Assembly (NCBI GenBank): GCA_040376705.1
Contig: JBEIQE010000008.1
Coordinates: 1-64,000 of the forward strand
Length of the DNA stretch: 64,000 nt
Origin: JBEIQE01 sp040376705
GTDB lineage: Bacteria; Pseudomonadota; Alphaproteobacteria; UBA2400
Direction of reading: 5' to 3'
The notes beneath the pieces are model-generated. The model did not search any database and was not told the DNA's origin. It saw only the letters and a program-made list of their open reading frames with translations. Shown piece after piece: positions 50,996-59,569 of the stretch. The position numbers and the translations under genes are program-made. Each line of letters opens with the position of its first letter. Positions within the stretch are counted from its first letter, which is position 1.

Positions 50996-52510
50996 ATGAA
51001 CGCGACTTATACCGTACTTCTGCCTACGCAGCGCCGCCGCCGTATTCTGGGTGGCAAGCCCATGGCCAAGGCCAGCTGGCTCGCCGCCGCCGGAACTCTC
51101 GCCATCAGCCTGCCGTTGGCACTCACGCTGTCGGTCTATCTGTTGGCTGGCGATGATGATGCCGAGCAGGACTACGGCCTTACGGTTGCCGCCAGCGACC
51201 TGACCCTGCCCAGCCTGCCTGCCTATACCCCGCAGACCACCGGTGTTGCCGCCCTTGCCGCCGCCGAAGAACCAGCCGAAATCACTGCCGTTACGGCCGC
51301 TGCCCCTACAGCCATTGAAGTTGAAGACCCCTCACGCCGCGTTGTGCGCCTTGAGTGGGGCGATACGCTGGCTGGTTTGCTGGTTGAGGCGGCTGTGCCG
51401 GCTGCCGAAGCGCATGAAGCCATGGCTGCCCTGCGTACGGTTTACGACCCGCGCGATGTTCAGGCGGGCGAAGAAGTTGTACTGCGTTATGACCCCGCCG
51501 GGGCTTTCTCGGGCTTCGAGTTTGAACCTGCGGCCGACCGCTCGGTGCGCGTTGAGCGCCATCAGGGCGAGTTCAAGGCCGCCAGCGTACTACGCCCGCT
51601 GAGCCATAATGTCATGGCCGCTTCCATCCGTATTGAAGGCAGCCTTTACGAATCCGGCATCAAGGCTGGTATTCCCGCCAGCACCATGGCCGACCTGGTG
51701 AAGGCGCTGTCATACAGCGTCGACTTCCAGCGCGATATCAAGGCAGGCGACAGCTTCAAGGTGCTGTACGAAGTCATGCGCAATCCCGAGGGCGATCTCG
51801 TGCGCACCGGCCAGATCATGTTTGCCGAAGTGAACCTGCAGGGCCGCACCATTCCGGTTTACCGTTACCGCTTTGCCAATGGCGATGTTGAGTATTACGA
51901 CCGCACAGGCAACTCGGTGCGTAAGGCACTTCTGCGCACACCTGTAAACGCCGCGCGCATGTCGTCCGGCTTTGGTATGCGCCGTCACCCCGTGCTGGGT
52001 TATACCCGCATGCACAAGGGTACTGACTTTGCTGCCCCCACCGGCACACCGATTTACGCTGCTGGCGATGGTGTGGTGGTAGAGCGTGGTGTGAAGGGTG
52101 CTTACGGCAATTACATCCGTATCCGCCACAACAACAGCATGCAGACCGCTTATGCGCATATGAGCCGCTTTAACCCCAGCGTTACCCGTGGTGGCCGCGT
52201 ACGTCAGGGTCAGGTGATCGGTTATGTGGGGTCTACTGGCCGCTCCACCGGCCCCCATCTGCACTACGAAGTCCTGATCAATGGTGCGCAGGTTAACCCC
52301 ATGCGTGTTGCCAGCATGGCCAGTGGCGAGCCGCTGCGCGGTGCTAACCTCAACCGCCTGAAGGGTATTATCGAGGCGATTGATAAGCAGTTCGAAGGCC
52401 TGCAGCCCGGCCTTGCAACTGAAGTTGCCTTTAATGCCAATACCGGCGAGCCGCAGGCTCAGGGTGTGAGCAGCGTTGCCGAGGCCGAAGCCAAGCGCCG
52501 CGATAACTAA
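50996..52510 (+). CDS. M23 (LytM-type) peptidoglycan endopeptidase, membrane-anchored
   Basis: The protein has 504 residues. A membrane helix at about 32-52 follows a basic N-terminus. A linker and a LysM/OapA-like domain (about 115-180) carry VRLEWGDTLAGLLVEAAVPAAE. The M23 domain (about 315-430) has HKGTDFAAPTGTPIYAAGDG (zinc His and Asp) and HLHYEV (HxH). This resembles MepM/YebA-type enzymes that cleave crosslinks for cell growth. Zinc ligands are intact, so it is likely active. A terminator follows. Confidence 0.9.
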   Translation: MNATYTVLLPTQRRRRILGGKPMAKASWLAAAGTLAISLPLALTLSVYLLAGDDDAEQDYGLTVAASDLTLPSLPAYTPQTTGVAALAAAEEPAEITAVTAAAPTAIEVEDPSRRVVRLEWGDTLAGLLVEAAVPAAEAHEAMAALRTVYDPRDVQAGEEVVLRYDPAGAFSGFEFEPAADRSVRVERHQGEFKAASVLRPLSHNVMAASIRIEGSLYESGIKAGIPASTMADLVKALSYSVDFQRDIKAGDSFKVLYEVMRNPEGDLVRTGQIMFAEVNLQGRTIPVYRYRFANGDVEYYDRTGNSVRKALLRTPVNAARMSSGFGMRRHPVLGYTRMHKGTDFAAPTGTPIYAAGDGVVVERGVKGAYGNYIRIRHNNSMQTAYAHMSRFNPSVTRGGRVRQGQVIGYVGSTGRSTGPHLHYEVLINGAQVNPMRVASMASGEPLRGANLNRLKGIIEAIDKQFEGLQPGLATEVAFNANTGEPQAQGVSSVAEAEAKRRDN

Positions 52511-52525
52511 GCTATAAAGCATAAG

Positions 52526-52556
52526 AAAAAGGCCGCTGATTGGGCGGCCTTTTTTA
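52526..52556 (+). terminator. Rho-independent terminator of the M23 gene
   Basis: Stem aaaaaggccgc (52526-52536) with gcggcctttttt (52544-52555), 7-base loop, then attgt. The T-tract is strong for the plus strand and the A-tract equally for the convergent ppa gene, so it may be bidirectional. Confidence 0.88.
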
Positions 52557-52586
52557 TTGTTCTGCAGATTTAAGAGTTAGGGGTGC

Positions 52587-53135
52587 TTACGCAGCCTTGG
52601 TCTTTTCGGCAGCTTTGTAAGCAGCTACGCCATCGATAATCGCCTTGCGCGCATCGGCAGCTTCGCCCCAACCGCGGATCTTCACCCACTTGCCGGGCTC
52701 AAGATCCTTATAGTGGCTGAAGAAATGCACAATCTGCTCGAGCAGCAGCGGCGGCAGGTCGCGCTGGCTCTGTACGGTGCGGTAAATGCTCGAGAGCTTG
52801 TCCACCGGAACGCCAATCAGCTTCAGGTCTTCGCCGCCGTCATCTTCCATGTTGAGGTAGCCGATGGTGCGTACGCGCACCACAGTGCCCGGCATGAGCG
52901 GGAAGGGGGCAACCACCAGCATGTCCAGCGGGTCGCCATCGCCACCCAGTGTCTGCGGGATGTAGCCATAGTTCACCGGATAGCGCATCGGTGTGCTCAT
53001 GAAACGGTCGACGAACAGCGCGCCGGTGTCCTTGTCCACTTCGTACTTGATGGGGTCGCCATACATGGGAATTTCGATGATGACGTTCACATCGTTAGGA
53101 ATATCGCGGCCAGCCGGCACGTTTGAAAGGGCCAT
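52587..53135 (-). CDS. ppa: Inorganic pyrophosphatase (family I)
   Basis: The protein has 182 residues. Family I signature DGDPLDMLV and the metal-binding DKDTGALFVDRFM and YPVNYGYIPQT are present. It hydrolyses pyrophosphate to drive biosynthesis. Normal length. It starts with MALSNVPAGRDIPNDVNVII, typical for the bacterial hexameric enzyme. Monocistronic, converging on the M23 peptidase. Confidence 0.97.
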   Translation of the reverse strand: MALSNVPAGRDIPNDVNVIIEIPMYGDPIKYEVDKDTGALFVDRFMSTPMRYPVNYGYIPQTLGGDGDPLDMLVVAPFPLMPGTVVRVRTIGYLNMEDDGGEDLKLIGVPVDKLSSIYRTVQSQRDLPPLLLEQIVHFFSHYKDLEPGKWVKIRGWGEAADARKAIIDGVAAYKAAEKTKAA

Positions 53136-53324
53136 AAAGTAGGGTCTCCGTTTGAATTATTGCGCTGCAGCAATAACCCATAAGATGCTGCAACTGCAAG
53201 ATATATTCTGCCGCAGCCGGTAAAATAGTTAACATTTGTGGCGACCGGCGACTGTAACATAAGTGTCATCCCGGTTAACGGCGGGTTTTGCTACATCTGA
53301 GCATCTTAACCGCGAGAGGATGTT

Positions 53325-53903
53325 ATGAGTGTTCCACCCCTGAATATAACTTTTTATGCTCCCATTCATTTGGGCCGCGGCATAGGGGGTAGCCTGCCGC
53401 CTGAGGGTGATGGCAAGTGGAGCACTGGCGACAAGATTTTTGCAGGTGTATGCGCGGCGGCCCTACTGGCTATGGGTGCAGGTTTCGGCGCAATCATCTA
53501 CGAGGGCGCGACCAACTCGACACAGCAGGTGACCAGCACCTTCAATAATAAAGCTGTGCTGATAAACGCACGTCAGCGCGACCAATATGTCGAGATGCGT
53601 TTTGCTGCCAAGGACGTGAGCCGCCAGCCAGATGGCAGGGGCAAGGAAATTGTAAACCAGCACGTTCCTTACACGCAGACCTGGTTCAAACAGGGCCAGC
53701 AATGCCAGGGCACTTATAATTTACAGCATTATTACAAACATACAGGCAAGTCCAAGGGCTGGAAAACCAGCCTGACGGAGGCAACACCGCGCACCTGTAT
53801 CAGTTTTGCTGAAGTAGCCAAGAAGCCCGCCAAGCAGGCTGAAGTGGCTGCCAGCCGCCATTTCTACAAACACCTGTTCCCCAAGGCGCAGTTAGACTCT
53901 TAA
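53325..53903 (+). CDS. Hypothetical single-pass membrane protein, 192 residues
   Basis: One hydrophobic helix (about 45-64) after a polar N-terminal region (about 1-38), so probably anchored with the larger C-terminal part outside. Two cysteines (GQQCQGT, PRTCISF) in that part could form a disulfide. No family recognised. Overlaps the convergent 53900-54922 gene by 4 bp. Confidence 0.6.
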   Translation: MSVPPLNITFYAPIHLGRGIGGSLPPEGDGKWSTGDKIFAGVCAAALLAMGAGFGAIIYEGATNSTQQVTSTFNNKAVLINARQRDQYVEMRFAAKDVSRQPDGRGKEIVNQHVPYTQTWFKQGQQCQGTYNLQHYYKHTGKSKGWKTSLTEATPRTCISFAEVAKKPAKQAEVAASRHFYKHLFPKAQLDS

Positions 53904-54922
53904 CGTGCGCTGAGCAGGCGTGCGACTACATCCCATGCGGGTTTGGGTGTTCCATCCAGCCGCCTGACACCAAGCGAGCACAGGAAGTCGGATAGCGCCT
54001 GCGTTAGGGCGCCCGCATTACCAAGGCCGTAATAGCCGGTCAGGCTACGGCACAGCTTGGGGTCGAGGTCGTGTAGCAAGAAGATGCTGGCCAGTTTGAT
54101 CTGCGGTAGCGCCTCAACTGCCGGAATGGCGATGGCAAAAAACTCGGCCTGCTGGGTTTCACTCGCTCCCATGGCACTGGGGTAGCCAATTTCCTGCAGG
54201 TATACATCCTTGCCTTGGGCAGACGCCACCAGATGTGCGAGATGCGCAGGCACATTGGCCACCGGTTGGGCAGTCATATCGAATATCGGGTAGTAGGTAA
54301 AGAAGGCGGCATCGCTTGCTGCCACCATCTGCTTGATGATCTCGCTGCGGCCTTTGATCAGCCCTTCGTAGGTAACGGCAATACCGATTTTTGCCTGTGG
54401 AAAACGTAGGCGCGCCGCTGCACTGGCCTTGGCATAAAACGCAAGGTAGGGCGCAATTTCATCAGGGCGGGATTCAAAATACACATCTACTTCGTTGCCG
54501 ATGATGAAGGTGGGTAATGTAGTAGGGATTTTTTCTAACGTGGCATCGAGCAGCGCTTCAAACCGCTGCAGCATCACAGGGTCATCCCATGCGGTCTGCA
54601 TCAGCTCTGCAGGCATATCGCGGCGGGTGGTATTGATTACGCTGATGCCAAAATACGGTGTCAGACCCAAATCACTATGCCCATAGGCCAGACCGCCCAA
54701 GTGCTTTTCAATTTCAAAGCGGCCCGTGCGTGGCTCCATTTCGCTCCAGGCATTTACCGATACCTGAATGGGGGCGTTAATGCCCTTCACCATCTTCAGG
54801 GCATCGACATAGTCTTCAACCCTGAAGATACCGGATTCTTTGGGGAAGGGCAGGATACCCCAGTCAGCCGCCTGAGCGGGCAGGGCAAAGAGCAGGGCAA
54901 GGCAAAAGGCAGGTAGCTTCAT
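53900..54922 (-). CDS. Exported glycoside hydrolase-like TIM-barrel protein
   Basis: The protein has 340 residues with signal peptide (about 1-18, ending AQA). It resembles clan GH-A beta-glycosidases: an acid/base-type motif IGNEVDVYF (about 145) and a nucleophile-type motif QEIGYPSAM (about 243), with AVTYEGLIKGR between. No typical family signature is certain, and several residues near the active site differ. Likely periplasmic; substrate may be a glycan. Disulfides possible only through late Cys (KLCRSL, DFLCSLG). Confidence 0.65.
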   Translation of the reverse strand: MKLPAFCLALLFALPAQAADWGILPFPKESGIFRVEDYVDALKMVKGINAPIQVSVNAWSEMEPRTGRFEIEKHLGGLAYGHSDLGLTPYFGISVINTTRRDMPAELMQTAWDDPVMLQRFEALLDATLEKIPTTLPTFIIGNEVDVYFESRPDEIAPYLAFYAKASAAARLRFPQAKIGIAVTYEGLIKGRSEIIKQMVAASDAAFFTYYPIFDMTAQPVANVPAHLAHLVASAQGKDVYLQEIGYPSAMGASETQQAEFFAIAIPAVEALPQIKLASIFLLHDLDPKLCRSLTGYYGLGNAGALTQALSDFLCSLGVRRLDGTPKPAWDVVARLLSAR

Positions 54923-55053
54923 ATTTGCAACTAGGCCCTAGATTGCAGCACTTCACAAGCTTGTTAATGTAACTTTTTAGGGAGGCGGATTGCCGGAAAC
55001 CGTCCGATCCGATACATATGGCCGCAATAGATTTAACTGGGGAATTACCAATA

Positions 55054-56913
55054 ATGCGCAACCACAAGACCAAGCTGCTGGCCACTGTTTCGTTCATCTC
55101 GCTGCTCACCTGCTCGAGCCTTGCCTATAGCTACGAGACCACCACCTTCAGCGTGTCCTTGGGCGACTCCAGCAAGACCGGTACGATCTCGATTGGTAAT
55201 ACTGACCTCGGCGATGGCACGACATCAATTACGGCAGGTAGCACCGTTTACAACACGGCTTTCCAGTATTTCACGCCTACGGTTACTGGCACCTATGTTT
55301 TTGGTCAGCTCTATTCTCCGGCTGATACCGCCATCCTGCTCTACTCACCAACATTTTCTACCAGCAACCCCACTGTAAACTTCGTTTCCATGAATGATGA
55401 TGGTGATCCGTCCAGCATTTCTGATGCTGGTTTGCAAAGCTATGTCACAACAGCGATTGCGGGCCGTAGCTGTTCTCAGTCTTATCTTTGCCCACTGCTT
55501 GAGGCCAGCCTCACGGCGGGGGTCGACTACTATGTCGTGGTTTCAACTTATGGTCCCGGCGTTAGCCTTGGCGGCCCTACCGATAATCTTACTTTCTTCG
55601 TGATTGGTGATGCGCTGGTAGGTGTGGGTGGTGTGCCGGCAACTGGCTATGTCGATACCGCAGCTCCAACAGCCGTGAGCGGCCTCGCTGAATACCTGAA
55701 TGATAACGATAACAGCGGCGATCTGGCGACTGTAGCCAGCTTCCTTGATACGGCGTCAGAGGCAGAGGTCACTTCAGCACTTAAGGAGATCTTCCCCGTC
55801 AACGGCTCTATCTCATCGCAGATCACCAATGGCGCGACCGGTCAGACCTCAACCGTATTGCTGGATAAGGTCGGCACCGTGCTGGGCAATATCGAAGCAC
55901 CTGCCGCCGCTGGTTTCGCCAACGGCGCGTTCAGCACCGGCAAGTGGGTGTTTGGCGAGAGTGCCAATATCACCCGCGAGCCTGCCAAACTGGGTTACCT
56001 GCAGGAGACGATGGGCACCGAGCGCGGCACTAGCGACTTTGTGGCTGCTCTGGCTGCTACTCCGTACACCCGCTTTGGCAGCGACAGCAGCGCCTTCTGG
56101 GTGCAGGGCGTGGGTGCGCTTACTGTTGGCGATGGCACAGCTGCTTCGCATGGCTACGATGTGGCCAGTGCGGGTGTGGTTGCCGGTTATGAAGTGGCCG
56201 TGAGTGAGAATAACCTCATTGGCGTGCTTACCAGTGTGTTCCGATCGAATGTTGATCTTGATGATGACGCCGGCGTGAACGATGCCAATACCTACTCGGC
56301 TGGTGTTTACGCCCAACACCTGATGGGCGCCACCAAGCTCACCGGTATCATGCTTGCCTCGTTCAGCAATTACGACAGCAAGCGTAACGTCAGCGTTGGC
56401 GGCATCAGCGGTACCCCCAAGGCCGATTACAACGGGTGGGGCACCAGCACTACGCTCAGTCTCAGCCGCCTTTACACGCATAACGGCTTCAAGATCGAGC
56501 CGTTTGCCAGCGCCAACTTCTCAACCGCCACGTCTGAGGGTTATACCGAAACCGGTGGCGGCGTGTTCAACACTTCGGTTGAGGGTGATGCGTCGTCAAC
56601 AGCGGGCTTGCGCGCAGGTGCAACCTTCCAGTTCGGCACCACGCTCTCGGCACATACGCTCGACCTCAAGGTCCGTCCGTATGCCGGTTACACCTGGGAG
56701 ATCAACGAAGCCAGCACCGCCATTCGTTTGAGCGGCGCGGGCAGCTCGACCGTTATCAACGGCCAGAGCCCTGAGACCGCGCAGGTCGGTCTCTCGTTCG
56801 AGGCGAACCTCATGGTGTCCGAGCGCAGCAGCTTCAAACTGGGTGTCGATGTCTCGCACGACCGCAACGAGAACCGCGGTATTGCCTATATCGGTTATGG
56901 CGTGAAGTTCTAA
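55054..56913 (+). CDS. Autotransporter beta-barrel protein with PPC-like N-domain
   Basis: The protein has about 619 residues from the ATG at 55054. The signal peptide runs 1-27 (ending SLAYSY or a nearby site). An exported N-terminal domain resembles PPC/beta-sandwich units (about 30-200, FQYFTPTVTGTYVFGQLY and ADTAILLYSP). A linker helix follows (about 215-265), then the C-terminal beta-barrel (about 340-619) ending in an aromatic residue (YGVKF). The passenger is short and lacks an obvious protease or adhesin domain. The terminator of this gene is duplicated behind the prepilin gene at 57074. Confidence 0.85.
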   Translation: MRNHKTKLLATVSFISLLTCSSLAYSYETTTFSVSLGDSSKTGTISIGNTDLGDGTTSITAGSTVYNTAFQYFTPTVTGTYVFGQLYSPADTAILLYSPTFSTSNPTVNFVSMNDDGDPSSISDAGLQSYVTTAIAGRSCSQSYLCPLLEASLTAGVDYYVVVSTYGPGVSLGGPTDNLTFFVIGDALVGVGGVPATGYVDTAAPTAVSGLAEYLNDNDNSGDLATVASFLDTASEAEVTSALKEIFPVNGSISSQITNGATGQTSTVLLDKVGTVLGNIEAPAAAGFANGAFSTGKWVFGESANITREPAKLGYLQETMGTERGTSDFVAALAATPYTRFGSDSSAFWVQGVGALTVGDGTAASHGYDVASAGVVAGYEVAVSENNLIGVLTSVFRSNVDLDDDAGVNDANTYSAGVYAQHLMGATKLTGIMLASFSNYDSKRNVSVGGISGTPKADYNGWGTSTTLSLSRLYTHNGFKIEPFASANFSTATSEGYTETGGGVFNTSVEGDASSTAGLRAGATFQFGTTLSAHTLDLKVRPYAGYTWEINEASTAIRLSGAGSSTVINGQSPETAQVGLSFEANLMVSERSSFKLGVDVSHDRNENRGIAYIGYGVKF

Positions 56914-56937
56914 CCGCAATAGTATTTCAAACAAAAG

Positions 56938-56963
56938 GCCGTGCAGCGACGCACGGCTTTTTC
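56938..56963 (+). terminator. Terminator of the autotransporter gene (repeat copy 1)
   Basis: A 7-bp stem gccgtgc (56938-56944) with gcacggc (56951-56957) and a 6-base loop is followed by tttttc. The 40-bp segment 56938-56977 recurs at 57691-57730 with five differences, two in the hairpin loop and three beyond the T-tract. Stem and T-tract are identical. Confidence 0.9.
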
Positions 56964-57073
56964 ATCGGCGGTTACTGTTTGAGCAAGCCGATCAATGCAT
57001 TCTTGACTAACAGAGTCCTTCAAGGCTTGATTGATTAAATCTTCATTAACTTGGAGGGTGGTATCAACAGGAT

Positions 57074-57658
57074 ATGTGTGCCTCAGTAAAAGCCAGTTTT
57101 CTATCGATTCGTCATCAAAGAAGGGGCTTCAACCTTGTAGAGGCCGCTATTGTGCTTGGCGTGATTGGATTGGTAATTGGAGGGATATGGGTTGCCGCAT
57201 CTAAAATTACTAATGACCTCAAGTTAAATCAGGCAACAACAGGTCTGCTGCTGATTGTGGATCAATATAGATCTATCTATAAACCCTTCGGCATTACAGC
57301 GATATATAATGGGCCAAGTACAATAACATCACAAATTATTGGTGTTATACCAGAAGGCTTCTCCCGACGAAATGATGGCACGCTTGTCGACCCTTGGGGC
57401 AGGGGTATGGGAAATATTCAAACATATCGCCAAGATGATCTTATTGACCTCGCCAATTTAGGTTTCTGGTTTTACAACGTAAGCAGGGCCAATTGTATCG
57501 AGTTAATTAGTCGCTTGAATCGTGCGCGATATATCTACACTGTGAACAGCACTAGTGGAGCGACGTACAATATGCCTTTAAGTATTAGCTCAGCCAACTC
57601 GCTAGTTTGTCAGGCAGCAACGCAGAATGTAAATTTCGCATTTCATTTATTTAAATGA
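57074..57658 (+). CDS. Type IV prepilin-like protein B, solitary cassette
   Basis: The protein has 194 residues. A leader of 18 residues ending in RRG precedes the mature N-terminus FNLVEAAIVLGVIGLVIGG, identical for 24 residues to prepilin A at 3070-3621. The following globular part shares only patterns: RL...Y near the middle, and two Cys (RANCIEL, LVCQAAT) near the C-terminus that could form a disulfide loop. The leader is longer than in A. The sequence is AT-rich relative to its neighbours. It follows the autotransporter terminator by 111 bp, and its own terminator-like hairpin is a near copy of that one. Confidence 0.85.
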   Translation: MCASVKASFLSIRHQRRGFNLVEAAIVLGVIGLVIGGIWVAASKITNDLKLNQATTGLLLIVDQYRSIYKPFGITAIYNGPSTITSQIIGVIPEGFSRRNDGTLVDPWGRGMGNIQTYRQDDLIDLANLGFWFYNVSRANCIELISRLNRARYIYTVNSTSGATYNMPLSISSANSLVCQAATQNVNFAFHLFK

Positions 57659-57690
57659 TCGTACTTGTCGTTAGACAGCGCATCTCTCTA

Positions 57691-57716
57691 GCCGTGCGGC
57701 GATGCACGGCTTTTTC
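57691..57716 (+). terminator. Terminator behind prepilin B (repeat copy 2)
   Basis: The stem gccgtgc/gcacggc (57691-57697, 57704-57710) equals the one at 56938 exactly; the loop differs at two positions and the T-tract (tttttc) is the same. The similarity extends to 57730. Offset from copy 1 is 753 bp. Confidence 0.88.
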
Positions 57717-57735
57717 ATTGACGGTTGCTGCAGGC

Positions 57736-58068
57736 TTACTCTTCGGCTGAGCTTTGTGTTGCCGAGCTCTTGACTGAGCGGTCGCTTGCATCTTCGGGTG
57801 TGCGCTGCGCTTCGGAAAGACCGAGCTTGCGCGCCGCCAGATGGAGCGCCACGGCCTCAATAGCTGTGTCGGGTGTTTGCGAGAGGAAGCTCTCGGGGTT
57901 ACTCCGGCGTAACCCGGCCAGTACCTTGTACTTGCGGATATAAATGCGCTTTAAACGCATTACCTCAATGACAATGGGATCGGCGGGATTATTAGCGGTC
58001 AGAGCGCTAATGATCTTTCGTTCAGTGAGTTCCCTCATTTCAACCGGGGGTGTCGCAAGTAATCGCAT
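57736..58068 (-). CDS. Small hypothetical protein, about 110 residues
   Basis: Starts at ATG 58068 or 58038; the frame opens further to a TTG at 58134, but that would cover the FNR-like box at 58121-58134. Helix-rich and basic, with RKIISALTANNPADPIVIEVMRLKRIYIRK in the core, written here only by position. Ser/Glu/Ala-rich C-terminal tail. No recognised family, no membrane segment. It converges on the prepilin terminator. Confidence 0.5.
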   Translation of the reverse strand: MRLLATPPVEMRELTERKIISALTANNPADPIVIEVMRLKRIYIRKYKVLAGLRRSNPESFLSQTPDTAIEAVALHLAARKLGLSEAQRTPEDASDRSVKSSATQSSAEE

Positions 58069-58120
58069 GCACTTGCTATAATGCTTGCAAACGTTGCGTG
58101 CCACGCAATATTCTGTCCAA

Positions 58121-58134
58121 TTGATTAAAATCAA
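58121..58134. promoter_or_regulatory. FNR/FixK-type box
   Basis: TTGAT-TAAA-ATCAA, a perfect match to the TTGAT-N4-ATCAA consensus of FNR, FnrL and FixK. It lies about 60 bp upstream of the ATG at 58068, in range for activation of the 57736 gene by low oxygen. The 58175 gene runs toward it, so it would not be the target. Confidence 0.65.
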
Positions 58135-58174
58135 TCAACATTGCGCATAAATTATAATGGCACCTCGCGCGGGG

Positions 58175-58741
58175 CTAGAAGCCTAATCCATCCACGCGAT
58201 TTTTTCGTACATCAAAGGTATTCATAACCTGTGCCATGCCCTGTTGGTAGGTGAGACTCGCTGCTGGTGTCTCGCATATGGCCAGCACATCAAACGCCAC
58301 ATGCGGGTCGAGATTGCGCACCGGAAACTCACTCACAGTCATTGTCATATGGTCGTAGGCCTCAAGGTGGCGGCTCTTCGGGTTTACTAATAGGGTAACC
58401 GCGGCAGTGTCTGGCGTGAACAGGCGCGCGCTGGCCTTGCTCGGGCCATCCTTGTTCTCATGCAGCAGGTGGTAGGGCGTGAACGAGATATACGCGCGGC
58501 GGTTGGGGTCGCTCATGCGGCTGGCGATGAAGCTGTCGATCTCGGCCTGAAATTGTTTGTTGTGCAGCAGCGCATCCATACTGCCTTTGGGAATTTCAGG
58601 CAGGCCATAGGGCAGGTGCGGCTTGGCATCGGGCGGCAAGGCGCGATGGCGCTGGCCAGTGGTGATGATCACGCGCAACTCATTCGAGTAGTAATGGCTG
58701 GTAATGCGCTCGCACATCGCGCCGGTGGTTGTATCGATCAT
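58175..58741 (-). CDS. Hypothetical protein, 188 residues
   Basis: No signal peptide or membrane segment; mixed alpha/beta composition with a His/Tyr-rich segment (TSHYYSNEL) and YISFTPYHLLHENKDG. No family recognised. It starts with MIDTTTGAMCERIT and has normal codon use. It lies between the FNR-type box region and the AT-rich 58817-59569 gene. Confidence 0.55.
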   Translation of the reverse strand: MIDTTTGAMCERITSHYYSNELRVIITTGQRHRALPPDAKPHLPYGLPEIPKGSMDALLHNKQFQAEIDSFIASRMSDPNRRAYISFTPYHLLHENKDGPSKASARLFTPDTAAVTLLVNPKSRHLEAYDHMTMTVSEFPVRNLDPHVAFDVLAICETPAASLTYQQGMAQVMNTFDVRKNRVDGLGF

Positions 58742-58816
58742 GGCCCTGTCTCTTGTTGTTATGCCGAGGAGGGTAGAAAGATGCAGTAGGTGGGGGCAAT
58801 TGGAATAAAATTGTTA

Positions 58817-59569
58817 CTAACGTAAGTAGGATTTATAGTTCCGATCTGTGATTGTTAGTATTATACCACTTTTTGTGGCTTTATAAATTTTATCGTAATT
58901 CAAGACTTCAAACTCTTTACTTAGATCGATTTGTAGTTTTTTGATTTTCATCTCAATAATAACTCGCGATGCGCTAATTAGAGTTTGCAGCTCATTTTTT
59001 TCCCAATCGATTTGGGTTGCCTGACGAATGTTACTTTCAAAACGAGGACTAAATCGTAAGTTTGACTTTAGTTTATGTCTGGGTGGAATTGCGAATGTGA
59101 CTTCGCATTTTTCAAATTCAGATAGTCCGCCATGCGCAATGTAGTTATTTCTTAAGTCATAAAAAAGAGTATGTGCAGCTTGTAATTTGACGGGGAGTTG
59201 GGCTTTATTTAAGCTAACAAATCTTCCATCGCCTAAATCATATGCTTTAATATAATTAATCACAGCTGCCTTAAATAGACCTTTTGCTATTCTGTTGGCG
59301 CTATCAGGCTCTGTATAAAATTTTTTGGATTCAGAAGGCGGTGCAATTTCATTGATATGATCGATCCAAAGTAGGGCATCTCTTAGGTCTTTATCAATTA
59401 ATTGATACCCAGCTAGATGGCGAGCCTTTTTTGTGTGGAAGTGAATAACTGATGCGGGATGTTTTCCTTTATATAGATACGTCACGCGTACAGTTGAAGT
59501 ATCAGTATTAATGAATGTTTGTCGTGTCCATCCATCATCAAGCTGCTTTAGTATTTTTTCAGTGACCAT
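58817..59569 (-). CDS. AT-rich hypothetical protein directly behind clpB
   Basis: The protein has 250 residues; its ATG follows the clpB stop with no gap, so it is read on the clpB transcript. It is rich in Lys, Ile, Asn and Tyr, unlike the GC-rich clpB, with a His segment (SVIHFHTKKARHLAGYQ) and a basic C-terminus. I recognise no family; it has no membrane segment. Composition and position suggest recent acquisition. I looked for a second copy of the clpB 3' end downstream and found none. Confidence 0.6.
   Translation of the reverse strand: MVTEKILKQLDDGWTRQTFINTDTSTVRVTYLYKGKHPASVIHFHTKKARHLAGYQLIDKDLRDALLWIDHINEIAPPSESKKFYTEPDSANRIAKGLFKAAVINYIKAYDLGDGRFVSLNKAQLPVKLQAAHTLFYDLRNNYIAHGGLSEFEKCEVTFAIPPRHKLKSNLRFSPRFESNIRQATQIDWEKNELQTLISASRVIIEMKIKKLQIDLSKEFEVLNYDKIYKATKSGIILTITDRNYKSYLR

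Noticed and set aside
58085..58110. Sigma-54-like TGGCACG followed by TTTGC on the minus strand
   Set aside because: The GG to GC spacing is 12 instead of 10 bases, outside what sigma-54 promoters tolerate.
58741..58830. Duplicated clpB 3' end behind the AT-rich 58817 gene
   Set aside because: No match to the last bases of clpB could be found on either strand; only the composition contrast remains.
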